The notes: generated from the letters alone by a model not told the origin. A stretch of 64,000 nucleotides of DNA from Heliocidaris erythrogramma (GCA_025617745.1 CM046858.1:40283850-40347849), one strand, 5' to 3'; shown: positions 35,765-47,335, numbered from the stretch's first letter. Translations and numbers: made by a program.

Positions 35765-37160
35765 TATGCCTCTGCCCACCAAAGGCTGTACGCCCGTCCG
35801 TCCCGCTTTCTCGTTCTCGCGATATCTCAAGCACCATTTGAGGTATGAACTTCAAACTTTGTGTTAGTATGTATCACCATAAGAAGACAATCTGATTTGA
35901 TTTTGGGGTACGTAGGTCAAAAGTCATAGAGGTTATTTTCTGAAATTTCAGGGATTAGTCTCGTTCTTGCGACATCTCTTTAACAATTTAAGCCATTAAC
36001 TTCAAACTTGGTACTCGTGTGCATTACCATAGTAAGACGAACTGATTAGGTTTTTGTTTACATAGGTCAAAGGTGACAGGTCATATAGAGGTCTATATAC
36101 ATGTATTTGAAATTATATTTAAAAGCCTTTTTTCATTCCACATCTCAACTATTTTAGCTAAAATACTTAGGTACCTGTTTGCATGGGTGTGGATCCGGGG
36201 GGGGGGGGTGGGGTTATATATATGAAATATATATATGAAATGCGAAAATCTTCCAAAGCTCGGTCGCTTTGCTCCCTCGCATAATTATTTTCTTTCAAGA
36301 TCTCGTAATTTCGCGCCCCAAGTAGGCCTATAATATTATAGTTCTTAAATGGCTTGCCTTAAAGGGTTCAAAATGTGAAAAAATAAAGATGTAATTGCTT
36401 TGTTCGGTATATCATATAAGTTTCATATTACTCCTGCTAAATATTGCGCCCCCAATATAGGATAAAGTGTATAAAACAGCATTTGCAAAGGTTAACTTTT
36501 GAAATAGATCTCAACTTTAGGTAGCCTTGCTGAATTTCTCGACTCTTTCTCAAGCCTATATAGGGTTTTCATTAGTTTTGCTTCCGATTGTAGAAGTGAG
36601 TGAATAGAAAACCGTTTATCAATGTGTAAAATTCGAGTTTCTCTACCGCTCAATTGCGGTGCCAATCGCAAAATTTCCTGGGTAAAATGCACAAGAAATT
36701 GCGTTTTTTAGGGTTAAAAATTGAAAAAATTGGCGCTCGATCGGGGGGGGGGGGGGGGGAGCGTAACTTCATTTTTTTTTTGCCCCAGGCGCCATAATCC
36801 CTAGATACGCTCCATCGCCGGTCACCCCCCCCCCTCCCAATCGTGATCACGGATCGACACCCCTGTCAGTGTGCATTAAAATAGTGAGACGATGTGATTA
36901 GATTTAGGTTTAGTTAAAGGCCAAAGATCATAGAGTTCAACATGCATGAAATTAAAGATGTGTTAGTTTTGTTATCACCATATCTCATCTATTTTGTATG
37001 CATGACTAGGACAAGATAAAGTGGTCAGACTTTTGGGTTGTAAGGTCTAAGGTCAAAGAGGTCAATTATTAACAAGTAATTGTAGGATTTTTATTCTGGT
37101 AGTAGTATTTTTTAACACTTTTAGCCACAAACTGAACTGAATTAAGGCGGAGGCATATAT
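35765..37160 (+). mobile_element. Repeat with GCCTCTGCC ends and internal about 150-bp tandem blocks
   Basis: The left end TATGCCTCTGCC and the right end GGCGGAGGCATA are inverse, giving a 1.4-kb element. Inside, a unit recurs three times with decay: 'tctcgcgatatctc', 'aacttcaaacttggt', 'attaccatagtaagacga', 'ggtcaaaggtcatagaggt'. The middle (about 36180-36850) carries G-rich runs and apparently unrelated inserted sequence. A shortened relative lies at 50826-50995. Non-autonomous; superfamily not assigned. Confidence 0.65.
36195..36215 (+). repeat. Poly-G tract
   Basis: About ten consecutive G followed by tggggt. A similar longer run is at about 36742-36759 and a C run at 36825-36834. Such tracts can form G-quadruplexes and are error-prone in assembly. 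Confidence 0.7.
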
Positions 37161-37341
37161 AAGACGCAGTCGCATTCATCGTGTTTATTGAATAATATCT
37201 CTAAGGTAGAACATTCGAATGAAAACGTAAAACAGAGGACCCTATTATCAATTTGAAAGGCATAAAGGGGTCGCGTAACATATTTTATCATTCAAATGAT
37301 GCCATGAATCCACATATTGCTATATTATCATATGACATTTG

Positions 37342-37713
37342 AAAAGAAGGTTGAGTTCTGGGAAACGTTAAAAATAATTTGTGAGCTTTCTTATTCGTTT
37401 TATGTTAGTTTGGAGGATTATCATAGTAGAAATGTCCCCTGAAAAGGATTGCTCTTCAAGTGCCCTCTCGTTCAAAATATGACAAGACACAGCTGAAATA
37501 TTCGGGCCAAACTTTGGTATGTATTCCCATATACACATTTCTGTGTGTAGTGCATGTGACTGTCAGCAGAACTGAATCAATTTCTTATATGATTTTGGTG
37601 ATTCCAAAACCTTATACCAATTGTTATGTGCCATATTATCGACCTTTCCCAAGTACTTTGAGACAGTTTCTTTCACAATTCATTCTCATAACCAGAAGTC
37701 AACGTTATCTTTA
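37342..37713. mobile_element. MITE family 3, copy B (inverted orientation)
   Basis: Begins AAGAAGGTTGAGTTCTGG and ends CCAGAAGTCAACGTTATC. Interior 'ccttataccaattgttatg', 'gattccaaaacc' and 'ctgtgtgtagtgcatgtg' are inverse relative to copy A. Confidence 0.8.
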
Positions 37714-37871
37714 AATATGCATTTATAGAGCTTATAATAGGCCTTATTTTGAAATTCGAATATGAAAGTGTTGTTTGCCGTGAATAAGAGCTTTATTGTA
37801 ATATATATATTTCATTTTTTAAAGTTCATATAACCATGATAGCACTTTATCACAATTTTGTGTGTTTATTT
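37714..37871. other. Spacer between family-3 MITEs
   Basis: AT-rich, nothing recognised. Confidence 0.4.
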
Positions 37872-38194
37872 TAGAGAAACTGTCCAAAGAAATTGGGAAA
37901 GGTCGATAATATAGCACATATATAAGAATTGGTGTATGCTGTAAGGTTTTGGAATCACCAAAATGATATGAAATGGAACCAGTCTCACTAAATGCACATC
38001 CACTGTACGCAATGGGTATATGGGACTACACACACATGTGGAATGAATGTTCGGACCAAACACATCAGCTATTTCTCGTCATCCTTTTGAAGGGAAATTT
38101 CTACTATGATGTTCTTCCAAACTGACATAAAAAATGAGTGAGAAAGCTCGCAAATTAGCTTCAATTAGGTTTCCAGAACTAACCTTCTCTTTAA
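37872..38194. mobile_element. MITE family 3, copy C
   Basis: Same orientation as copy A, with 'aaggtcgataatatagcaca', 'ttttggaatcaccaaaatga' and 'gggactacacacacatgtg', ending CCAGAACTAACCTTCTC. The left terminus is truncated. Copies B and C face each other, making a larger inverted pair over 37342-38194. Confidence 0.8.
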
Positions 38195-38529
38195 GAGCTA
38201 GAAAGGCCGTCAAAGGCGGCAGACCCACGCCTTAGCGGCGCTACAGAGTAGTTGCATTCTTTCCCTAATCGATTCTTTCCTGTCACTACATTTTATATTT
38301 TATCTTTTTCTCCTTTTTTATCGCAATAAAGACTTTCAGTTTTGGCATAATCTACTATTTAATACATGCATGTAAAATATTATGGTTACTTATTGTTATT
38401 ATTATGTAATTTGGCACAGTGATACTGCATGTGAATATATTTGTTTGTGTATTTTACATTGATTATTGTGAAAAATATTATTTTGAAAAATGAAGTAATA
38501 AAATATTCTTAAAAACAAAAAAAAAAAAC
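38195..38529. other. Non-coding intronic stretch
   Basis: Includes a lone 'ctaatcgattctttcctgtc' at about 38266-38285 that belongs to the (CAAA) repeat family, and an A-run at 38516-38528. Confidence 0.5.
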
Positions 38530-38850
38530 TATCCGAACTGAAGTTCCTATAACCGATCATCACCAAAATCTAATCGATTCTTTTCCTAATCGATTCTTTC
38601 CTGTCACTATCCGAACTGAAGTTGGGGTCAAAACTTCAAGGTCACACAGAATTTGCAGGGGTCAACCGATCATCACCAAAATCTAATCGATTCTTTCCTG
38701 TCACTATCCGAACATTCCCTGAAAATTTGGTGCAAATCCGGGCACCCGTTCTCTAGTTATCTTGTACACAAACAAACAAACAAACATACGGAGCCCTTTA
38801 CATGTACATAACCCTGCCGATTTTATCGGCGTGGGTAATAATAAATTACA
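38530..38850 (+). repeat. Interspersed repeat with (CAAA)n, copy 2
   Basis: Matches 546-840 from 'ccgaactgaagtt' to the terminal CCGAT-ttt-ATCGG hairpin plus 'cgtgggtaataataa'. The (CAAA)n run is shorter, and the 'ccaaaatctaatcgattctt' block occurs twice, so part of the unit is locally duplicated. Confidence 0.75.
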
Positions 38851-38964
38851 CTGCCTGTTTTTTTTTTTTTTTTAGGTATTTACAGTAAGTATAATTTCGT
38901 AGAATGATATAACGTGGAGTTAAAATTAATCTACCTCGCTACCCGTCCTAGCGTCAATTTAGTT

Positions 38965-39278
38965 TTAAAAATAAAGTTGAGTTTTGGTCATGCGATTGCA
39001 AGGAGACAGTTTTGAAAGGTAGATTATGTATTAAATAACATCAATTGTGTGCTTTATCAGTATGATGAAAAATTTACTAAATCTTGCTGAAATGCACATA
39101 TTGTGATCAGCACTGCACTCAGAAATGGGTATGTGGGACTGCACACACATGTGTTATAATAGTTCGAAATCGTTAGGCTATTTTTCGTCAAATTTCAAAT
39201 AATTATTCGGACATTTAAAGAGGGAACATGATACATTTGCACAGTGCTTTAAAAATGTCATTCAACCTTCTCTTTAAC
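38965..39278. mobile_element. MITE family 3, copy D
   Basis: Begins ATAAAGTTGAGTTTTGGTCA and ends CATTCAACCTTCTCTTTAA, with 'gggactgcacacacatgtg' inside. The most divergent of the four copies. Confidence 0.7.
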
Positions 39279-40030
39279 GTTGAAATTGGAGATCCATTTA
39301 ACAATTAATGCGTTGGTGCTCAACCTAATCTCTGTTTACTGGCAGTTATACTATTATTAGCTTTTTTGTGAATTTCAATGGAGCTGATATTTTTTTTGGC
39401 AATATTAAGGAATTTCATAGACTTTATGAATGTTATCTTTATATTTTTCTTATTTTAAATGCATTAGGCGTATATAAACGAGGAAATGAGTGTTGGTACG
39501 ATATCTGCTTCAGGACAAATATGATGATGGAATAGATTAATGGATATTGTAAAAGTGGGGTAATTATGTAAAACTCATAAACTGAGGGAAGGACATTCAG
39601 TATTATTAGAAATTGAGGATAGAAAAGAATCTTTAATCTACAGTGATTTTATGTTACCATGACAGCTGTATATGCCCCTCGGAACAAGAAAATCTCTCGT
39701 TGCTAGCATTTGACAGGTCTTTTAAAGCTTCTTATAGTTCAAATCGAGATGAAGCGCTTGGCATGCCTCCCATAGTGTTCAGAGCGTAAGAACGTAAACA
39801 TGGTAAGTTTGGAAGAATGTGTGTAAATGTACTTTGTACACATTTTATTTTGTTTTTTGTTGGGGTGGGGTATAAACAAAATAGCCCTCCTACATGTTAA
39901 TGACATCGAGATGATTACCAATAAAATAATTAGACAAATATTTCTAAAATTACAGCAAAAAATTTGTCGTTTTTCATACAAGTGCCTTTAGGAAACGTAC
40001 TAAAAACCAACAAAATCCACAAGAGGCAAA
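39279..40030. other. Non-coding intronic stretch
   Basis: Nothing recognised. Confidence 0.4.
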
Positions 40031-40500
40031 TTTATTATTAAAGGTCTTAAACGGTAACGTTTTTTAATAAAACTGCCCATATGCTTTAAAGCAATACCCA
40101 ACCAGTCAATATCATCAGTTTATAACCAAGAACGTTCTTCTTGGAGAATTATAGCGGATGTTTAAGGAAATGTTTACTCTTTTTATATTGGATTAAATAT
40201 GGAAGGAACCTGATCTTGTATGATATTTTGTTTAATTTTCGCGTATATATATCACTGTCTGTTTTTTTTTCTTATATGTATGCTCTGACCAACGACCATT
40301 TGCAACATAGTCTTTAACACCCACAGGGATATTCTCACCACTGATAATAATTTTTATTTGTATATTGAGGGTATGACTATATTACTCTCCATTACAACAC
40401 CCTTGATTAGAAACTGATGAAAGTGGCTGGTTGAATATTGCTTTAAAACATATCGGGCAGTTTTATGCAAAAACATCGTTTAATACCTTTAATAACAAAT
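40031..40500. mobile_element. Foldback MITE
   Basis: Left arm 'attattaaaggtcttaaacg', 'aataaaactgccc', 'gctttaaagcaatac', 'caaccagt', 'catcagttt' is mirrored on the right by 'aaactgatg', 'ggctggttg', 'aatattgctttaaaac', 'gggcagttttat', 'cgtttaatacctttaataa'. Arms of about 100 bp around a spacer of about 270 bp. Non-coding. Confidence 0.8.
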
Positions 40501-41819
40501 TGGGTATGTCATATATGGAATATGAGGGCATTTAGAGGAACCCTTTTCATGTGACGTTGATGCTATGAAATTATTACACATGAGCGTAAAAAGAAAAGAA
40601 CCTTTTCTTGCAGCGAGTCAGTAAACAAGCTCACGGGGATATGTGGGTGTGGTCACACCAACAGGAGGGACCAGTCCGCTCCTTTGCCCACCACCTGCCT
40701 CGGCTCCGAAGCTGTATGCCATCATCGTTTAGCGGGCAAATTAGATTTGAGTGGAAATTATCAATTTTTTGCCCTTTCTGTAGAGCCAATTGGGTTGACC
40801 AAGCGGGTGAAAGGTGATAGGTGACGGTACACACGAGTTAGAAGCGCCTGAACTTCGCGGTTACGTACAGGATTCCCTTCAGACCTTTAATGTTAACGAG
40901 GCTGCTTTAGATGAGCAGTAGAAACATATGAGGGGTAATTTCCAAGAAATAGAAATAGAGCGGGAAAGGGTGTCAGGGGATCGGGGCAGCTTAGTGGTGG
41001 GTATGGTTCAAGTTTTATTCGGCTTTTATTAATCCGTGCTTTCAGCAAAGAAATGAAAGTTGACATTCTTGTCCAGTGAGTAACACTGAATGCCTTTGGC
41101 ATTGAAGAAGAAGAACCACTGGGGTTAAGGAATTGTGAGCTAAATCTCCCTAAAGTCAATGGTATATAAAATCAGACTTGTGATTCTTCATAGTTTCAAC
41201 ACACCAAAATGTAATGGAAGTAACTAACTGATAACGCATTAATGCGAATGTCCATATTTTTTGTTCTTTCGAAATTTTTCGTTCTAGAAGGAGGGAGCTG
41301 TAGTTTCGACCGAACTGACCAGTACATATCACTCACCCCCTTTTTTCAGAATCGAGGGCAGTGTGCGCCCTTGACCCGACCTCCGGACATTAAATACCCT
41401 GGCCTAGAGCAACGTTTGACCGTGTGCACTATTTAGCATTGTACTGTGTGATGGTCATTTTGGGTTGTTGACCTCTACTTCTAAACATTGCGAGGTCACG
41501 TATTATAAAATGGGTACGTCGGTAGAGATTTTTTTTTGGACCAGTAAAAAAAATATAATATTTGCCATTGGTGAATAAGTGAAAAATATTACTTAGGCTT
41601 TTTATGTTTCTACCAATGTTTCAGCACAACATCTGAATTTTGGCCACTATTGTGTCTTTAACATTCATGAAAACCAAGTTTGAAAGAAGAATATTATGAA
41701 AAATCGTAATGAATATTTTCAAATTGAAAGTACAAAACATAAGCTCATACGGGGTACTTTCACAACTTTTGAGTTTCATGTCAACCATTCATCATATTTA
41801 TGAAATATAAAGTATTATA
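40501..41819. other. Intronic stretch with a GC-elevated island
   Basis: Positions 40600-40880 are much less AT-rich than the surroundings and open on both strands for about 67-69 codons, but neither translation resembles a family I know. The rest shows no gene. Confidence 0.4.
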
Positions 41820-42540
41820 TTGCTTCGTTACGGAATGACACAAAAAGGACAAGACTTTTCAACAAGAATAAACATTGTTAAAACTCTGTTAACTTTCAAT
41901 GTGTACCCAGTTTTCAAGATGCTGTGGCATCATGTAGTATGTGAGCTGTTATATGTCACCATGTTCCTGGAATTCTGGATGAAAATATTGGAAATATGAA
42001 AAATATACAATGAAACAGCGTTACGGAATGACCGTTTCAGAATTACTTTTGAAAGTCAATGGGAAATAGTGTTTAAAATTCATATTATGTAAATAAGTAG
42101 TTAAAACATAGTTTGAAACATTTTGACGACCTAAGATATGTTTGTTAAATATAGTGTTTATTAGTTTTTTTCTGATTTACGAAATTTTATTCAAGATTCA
42201 TACGTATATTAATAATTATACGTATGAATCTTTGAATACATATAATTATTGGTATACGTATTCAAAGTTCCATACGTATATTCATAATTATACGTATAAT
42301 TTTTGAATACGTATATTAATTATATTTCTGAAATATTCTGTAACGTCATTTGTTACGGAATGACATAATCATATCATAATTCATATTTAAAATATTTCTT
42401 CATACCAAAAGCACATACATTTTGTAGGTAGGTACCTTGATTTACCCAACTTTAATTACAAAATAATAGTCCTTTTTCGGAATTAAAGTTGAAATTATGT
42501 GTTTTGGGCGTTACGGCATGACAGTTTTTTAAAAAATAGT
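41820..42540 (+). repeat. Recurring GTTACGGAATGAC motif region
   Basis: GTTACGGAATGAC recurs in direct orientation at about 41828, 42021 and 42354, with GTTACGGCATGAC at about 42511. Spacing is irregular and the sequence between is AT-rich, so this is a decayed tandem repeat or part of an unrecognised element. Confidence 0.55.
42195..42320. repeat. AT-rich palindrome cluster (TACGTA)
   Basis: Repeated 'attcatacgtatattaataa', 'ttatacgtatgaat', 'gtatacgtattcaaa', 'catacgtatattcataatta' and 'aatacgtatattaatta' form several overlapping inverted repeats, each centred on or containing TACGTA. Strong cruciform potential. Confidence 0.75.
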
Positions 42541-42774
42541 TTCCATGGTTAATGAAGTACAAGAAATTATGCAGAACAGAATCAAATGCTCTTGTTGGTT
42601 CCTAGTACTTTGTTATGTAAACTTTGTGCATCAAGTGTATTTGAGTGTACTCTTCGACCATTTATCATAATTGGTATCAATTAATGATTTCAAGATTATG
42701 TTAATCATTTATGCAAATTTTCAGTATTTGTAAGTGTGAAAATGTCTTAATCTCATTAGATTTTTAAAAATTGG

Positions 42775-43064
42775 ATATTCAGTATTCACAGCGCCACCTT
42801 ACAGTAACTGCTAAATGGAGATTATAATTTGAAAATTAATTGCATTTTATGTTGAATTTTACTAACAGCTGTTTGGAAAATGGGCACATTTTATATTTCA
42901 AACTTTTATTTTTGACGTCGCACATGTAGGAAATTGCCTACAGATACATTCTAAGCTTCTACAAAACTAGAATGGGGCATGATGGGAAAATTAGAGGCAC
43001 AAACACTTTTCAAATCCTGTTGAAAGATGGCGCCATTAGGAGCTTCAGTTTACTGTCACTTTAA
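42775..43064. mobile_element. MITE family 2, copy B
   Basis: Nearly collinear with 33031-33330: 'cagcgccaccttacag', 'gggcacattttatatttcaa', 'cctacagatacattctaagc', 'gatggcgccattaggagctt'. Confidence 0.85.
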
Positions 43065-43353
43065 TTTGACACCAAATTTGATATGATCAGACAGATTTGA
43101 AATTTTGGGGTTCATGTCTTGTTTTGCTTGGAATTACCTGGTATATGACACTTACGTTCAAAAGACACATCGGACCAATGAAATTCATGAAATGGCACTG
43201 ATTTTTTCCCTGCTATTAAAGCTGTGACGTCTCAATAAAACGCCGTTAACCATATTTGTATTCAAATTAAGTGTTTCGAAATTTATTACAGGAAATTTAA
43301 TATGATTTTTCCACTTAAATTTCTTTGAGTGTTTCTCTCCCTCTCTTGACACG
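43065..43353. other. Spacer between inverted family-2 MITEs
   Basis: AT-rich, nothing recognised. Confidence 0.4.
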
Positions 43354-43661
43354 TTTAAAGTGACAGTAAACTGAAGCTCCTAAATAGCGCCATCTTTCAA
43401 CAGGATTTGAAAAGTGTCCGTGCCTCTCATTTTACCATCATGCCCCATTCTAGTTGGGAGAAGCTTAGAATGTACCTGCACGCAATCTCCACAATGCCAA
43501 GTCAAAAAAATAGTTTGAAATATAAAATGTGCCTTTTATCCAAACAAGCTGTTTTGTCAAAATTCAAAATAAAGTGCAATTAATTTTCAAATTATAATCT
43601 TAATTTAGCAATCACTGTGAGATGGCGCTTTTCAGGTTCTACCAGTTTAATGCAACTTTAA
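43354..43661. mobile_element. MITE family 2, copy C (inverted)
   Basis: Begins 'aagtgacagtaaactgaagc' and ends near 'gatggcgcttttc', the inverse of copies A and B and more divergent. With copy B it forms an inverted pair around 290 bp of spacer. Confidence 0.8.
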
Positions 43662-43686
43662 GATAAATGGTGCTGACGTGATATGA

Positions 43687-44415
43687 AAGGGAAAATACAC
43701 CCTGCTTTTTCGTTGATTCGAATAAAAGCAGAAAAATGAGAGAAACAGATTGGTGAGCATAATCCGATAAGAAAGTTTTGAATTTTGAAGTTGTAATCAA
43801 TCAAAACCAAATTGGTAACTCCTTGACGTATCTCGCGAGCTCCTCTCCCATTTGCTCAGTAGAGAAATTATAAACTTTCATTTTCTTCTTTTTGATGAAG
43901 GAATAGATTTGTTGGAAACAGAATTTATGTAAAAACATATTTGTAATGATTATGTTTAAGGTGCATGTATGACTAAATATTTTCTTTGGAGAAAATGGAA
44001 TGTTTTGCGGGTACAGGGCAAATTTGAGGAAGCTCGCAAAATACGTCACGGTGTTGCCAATTTGTGTTTGATTAAAACTTCAAAACGTTCTTATTTCTTC
44101 TGGGCGTTGTGGGCGTTGTGGCGTGCGCCTGTAATCCAGCTAACAGTGGAAGTTATAAACTGATTCAGCGGACCCAGGTTCGAGACTGAGTCACGTCTTT
44201 CGGATGGTGACGTTAAAGGTCGGTCCCCAGACGTAAATAATCATTTCTGATTGATACACGTCTGTAAAAACCCAATTACACACACACACACACACACATA
44301 CACACACGCACACACACACATTTCTTATCGTATTGTGCTCACACCTTCACTGATCTGTTTCTACGGGTTTTCTGCCTCTTTTAAACCAACTTGTAATGAG
44401 TGTGGGTTTTCCCTT
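43687..44415. mobile_element. Palindromic MITE, family 1, copy E, interrupted by a SINE
   Basis: Starts GGGAAAATACACCCTGC and ends GTGTGGGTTTTCCCTTG, with the family interior 'ctcgcgagctcctctcccat'. The right arm is split by a SINE at 44100-44319; bringing the two sides together restores the sequence seen in copy D. Confidence 0.85.
44100..44319 (+). mobile_element. SINE with 7SL/SRP Alu-domain-like head, 7-bp target duplication
   Basis: ATTTCTT flanks it at 44093-44099 and 44320-44326, and its removal restores the host MITE, so both boundaries are well supported. The head at about 44110-44141 reads GTGGCGTGCGCCTGTAATCC and then AGCTA, very like the 5' Alu domain of SRP RNA including the TGTAAT motif. 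A B-box-like GGTTCGAGAC follows at 44178. The body includes 'tttcggatggtgacgttaaa' and the element ends in a (CA)n tail. 'gggcgttgt' is duplicated at the 5' end. The alternative is an unusual tRNA-derived head; the SRP likeness is by eye. Confidence 0.75.
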
Positions 44416-45200
44416 GAATGAAAATCCATTGGGTTTATGAGACATGAATATTTTCTTAGGTCGATTTACATAATACAAAAAAAAGAAACAATTCAGCATT
44501 ATCACAGATTTACAAAAGCCCCCCCCCCCCCCCCCAATGACCTAGTTGGCTAAGCATAACCGATTGGTCTTTTTTGTCTGCTGAGGTCACGATGTAAGGA
44601 TGTCTAAACGTCCTTTTTTATCCTTTCCCCAAAATACCATACCACTTTGGTAGAAATCAGCCGTTTCCTTTTTTGCCATTTCGCAAAACAGCTATTGCCA
44701 CAATTTATGGCTCGGTATGGAATTCTTTCTTTTTGAGGTTGCCATATATTTGACTGGCCAGAGAAAGATCGTCCATCATAAAATCGGTTGGTTTGTGATG
44801 AAAGACGGTGGCGTAGCTACAGAGAGGCATTAGGGATACTTTCCCCCTCCCCCCCCCCTCCATTAGGGATACTTGCCCCCTCCCCCTATGGTAAAATGAA
44901 GATAACGCCCTTTTCCACACCTTACCTAATGATGGGAAAAAAGAAAACAAATGGGGGAAGTAGAAAAATAGGGAAAGAAAGGAGAGGGGGAAAGAGCGTA
45001 AAATGAAGATAACGCCCCTTTCCACAGCTTACCTCTCACTCGATGGAATTCTCTTACATTTCATCCTCTAGTAAGTCCGGTGCCCCCTAATCATATCGGG
45101 TACCCCTGATGAAAGACATTGCCCAGGTAAACATCAATTCCTTATTGTACCGAAGAACGTCTTTGGTGGTTAGAAGCTCTGTCCCCGTAGATGCATATAC
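44416..45200. other. Intronic stretch with C tracts and a short direct repeat
   Basis: Poly-C lies at 44520-44536 and C-rich runs at 44840-44886. A block of about 36 bp beginning 'gtaaaatgaagataacgccc' occurs at about 44890 and again at about 44998. No gene recognised. Confidence 0.55.
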
Positions 45201-45428
45201 TGTAATAATAATAATAATAACGTTTTATTTTAATACCCAGGGTAGCCACTTCAGTTATCAAATTGCTCTTCCAGCGGGCCCTGCATAACATAATATGTTA
45301 TTATTGTGCCTGGCTAGGAGGCAGAAGGTCTCATTTTTGAAGTCTTTGGTATGACTCGGCCGAGGTTCGAACCCACGACCTCCCGTTCAAGAGTCAGGCG
45401 CTCTAAGCAACTGAGCCAACATGCCCGG
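45201..45428 (-). mobile_element. tRNA-derived SINE with (AAT)n end
   Basis: Minus strand: GGCATGTTGGCTCAGTTGCTTAG gives an A box, then an anticodon-like loop, then the B box GGGTTCGAACC. The body contains 'ccttctgcctcctagcc' and the 3' end is (TTA)n, seen on the + strand as AATAATAAT at 45202-45220. Not a functional tRNA gene. Confidence 0.8.
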
Positions 45429-45539
45429 TTGTAAATCATTGTATTGTCTTGGTAAACGTCTGGTAAACGTCGAGCACATGTCTTTATAGTTGGTTATTTT
45501 GCACCTGTCAAGAAAAGGAAGCACTTCTTGCTGATATGA

Positions 45540-45900
45540 CAATACAATGTCACAGTAATAATATAATATTAATATTGATTATTCTAATAATTGTGATAAT
45601 GATCATGATAATAATGATAATAGTAGTAATTTTTAATAATAAAAATATAAGTAATTACAATAGTGATATGAATAATAATACAATTAATATGAATAGCAAT
45701 AATAAAATTAATAATGAATAACAATAATGATAATGAAAATAAAAACATGATATTGATATAGATAAACTAATTGACGAGTAATAGCCATGGTCAGTACTAT
45801 GAAAGTAGTTTGAATAAAAATGACAATAACAGAAATAGTAAAATAATACTAATATCGCTAGAAGCAACAAAGAAAAATGAATTAATCATCACAATGGTAA
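45540..45900. repeat. AAT/ATG-rich low-complexity region
   Basis: Imperfect aataat, gataat and aaaata arrays produce open frames on both strands that are compositional artefacts. Confidence 0.7.
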
Positions 45901-46036
45901 TGAATAATGATCATGGAAATTGTGAAGGCCACACTTTTTAAAGGAGCGATGGAGTTATCATTCATATGTGAATAACTGTTTGTATACTTCATCGAATCAC
46001 AATTTGAGAACGAATCATCTCTTTAATCTCCATCAG

Positions 46037-46178
46037 GGGAGCGTTTCATCAAGTGTTTTTTCAGTGATTTTTACCGACAAATTTGCTCTCAGCCAATCAG
46101 ATGCATGGATTTCAGTAGCTTATAACAGTTGTCAGTAAAAAAAAAATCACTGACAAAACACTTGATGAAACGCTCCCC
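46037..46178. mobile_element. 142-bp MITE with GGGGAGCGTTTCATCAAG ends
   Basis: The left end GGGGAGCGTTTCATCAAGTG is the inverse of the right end CACTTGATGAAACGCTCCCC. The centre has 'agccaatcagatgcatgg' and 'atttcagtagcttataac', a core also seen in the MITE at 62873-63018. Confidence 0.9.
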
Positions 46179-47335
46179 AGGTATCACAGGATTCTGGTGG
46201 TGGGGGGAATCGTTATAGCGCTGCATCAATAACAAACACTCGTCATCATGCTCACAAACATTATTTTTAACTGCATTAAAATACGTATACATGTATAATG
46301 AAAAGCTTAAGTAGATTTAATGGAATAAATATTTTTTTAAATGTGAGAACATACCAAATTAAAAAAAAAATTATAAACCTTTTATAGAATATGAGTAAAT
46401 GTATGAAAATTTAATGGTCAATTATCTCCCCCTGAAAGAATAAAGATATAAACTTTTGTCCTCAGCCAGCCAATCATTTTCTCGCCTTAACCAATCATAT
46501 ACCTTTCAGAGATTGTTTTTATATTACTGTTATGTTTTGAAATTACTTTACCTTAATCCCCCGATTAATTTCATTCACTCCTTGATTGGATGATAATAGA
46601 GAAGAAACAATTCTTTACAGGGATGTCTTCTGAGGTGGATGCTTTGAAACCATTTTTTATTAAATCCTGCGCTACGTAAATCACTATTTTCAGATGGCCC
46701 TCGACGCGTAGCTGTGTCATCGTCGTTAGCAAAGAGTGCAATTTGTGATATAGATATCACGGGTATAACCAAGGAGTTATCAGGTATAACATCCATAGTA
46801 ATGTTTTTGTTTTGCTATAAACTGTATTAAATTTAGATAAGCCTAGTAGGTGTCAGAAAGGTGAAATCCAGAATTTTTATTGGATCAGAAAATTATTAAG
46901 CAGGGTTGATCATTCCATTCCGCTAATTTTATCTATATTACAATTGAAGAAAAAAATTAGCGGCCTAAATGAAATTGTGTGATTGATATGATTTGAATTA
47001 CCGATCTATTAAAATCGCTAGTTTTGTGAATATCCAAATGAAAAATCACTCATCTTGGCATTACTGGTTATTAGCATTATTGATATGTTTCTTCCCCTCC
47101 AATTACACATCAGAGTGAATGATCAGATCACAATTTAGGTGATTTTGGAAAAGAAAGAGCTTTTGTCATCGTGATAAGACTGTGGTCGTAAATTCTTATT
47201 CTAACATTCTTATTCTAACAAACATTTTTAATGCAAAGTATATTATTTGCCATAATTTAATTGAGGTTATTGGAAATACAGTTACACTCTGTCAAAACAT
47301 CAGGAAAAACTTAGGGCATCCTATCTGGCACTTCA
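46179..47335. other. Non-coding intronic stretch
   Basis: Contains taaccaaggagttatca at 46766-46782, matching the hairpin at 12501-12540. Otherwise nothing recognised. Confidence 0.45.

Noticed and set aside
40608-40834. Nested exon in the GC-elevated island
   Set aside because: Frames are open on both strands with no recognisable domain or splice pair; kept only as an observation.
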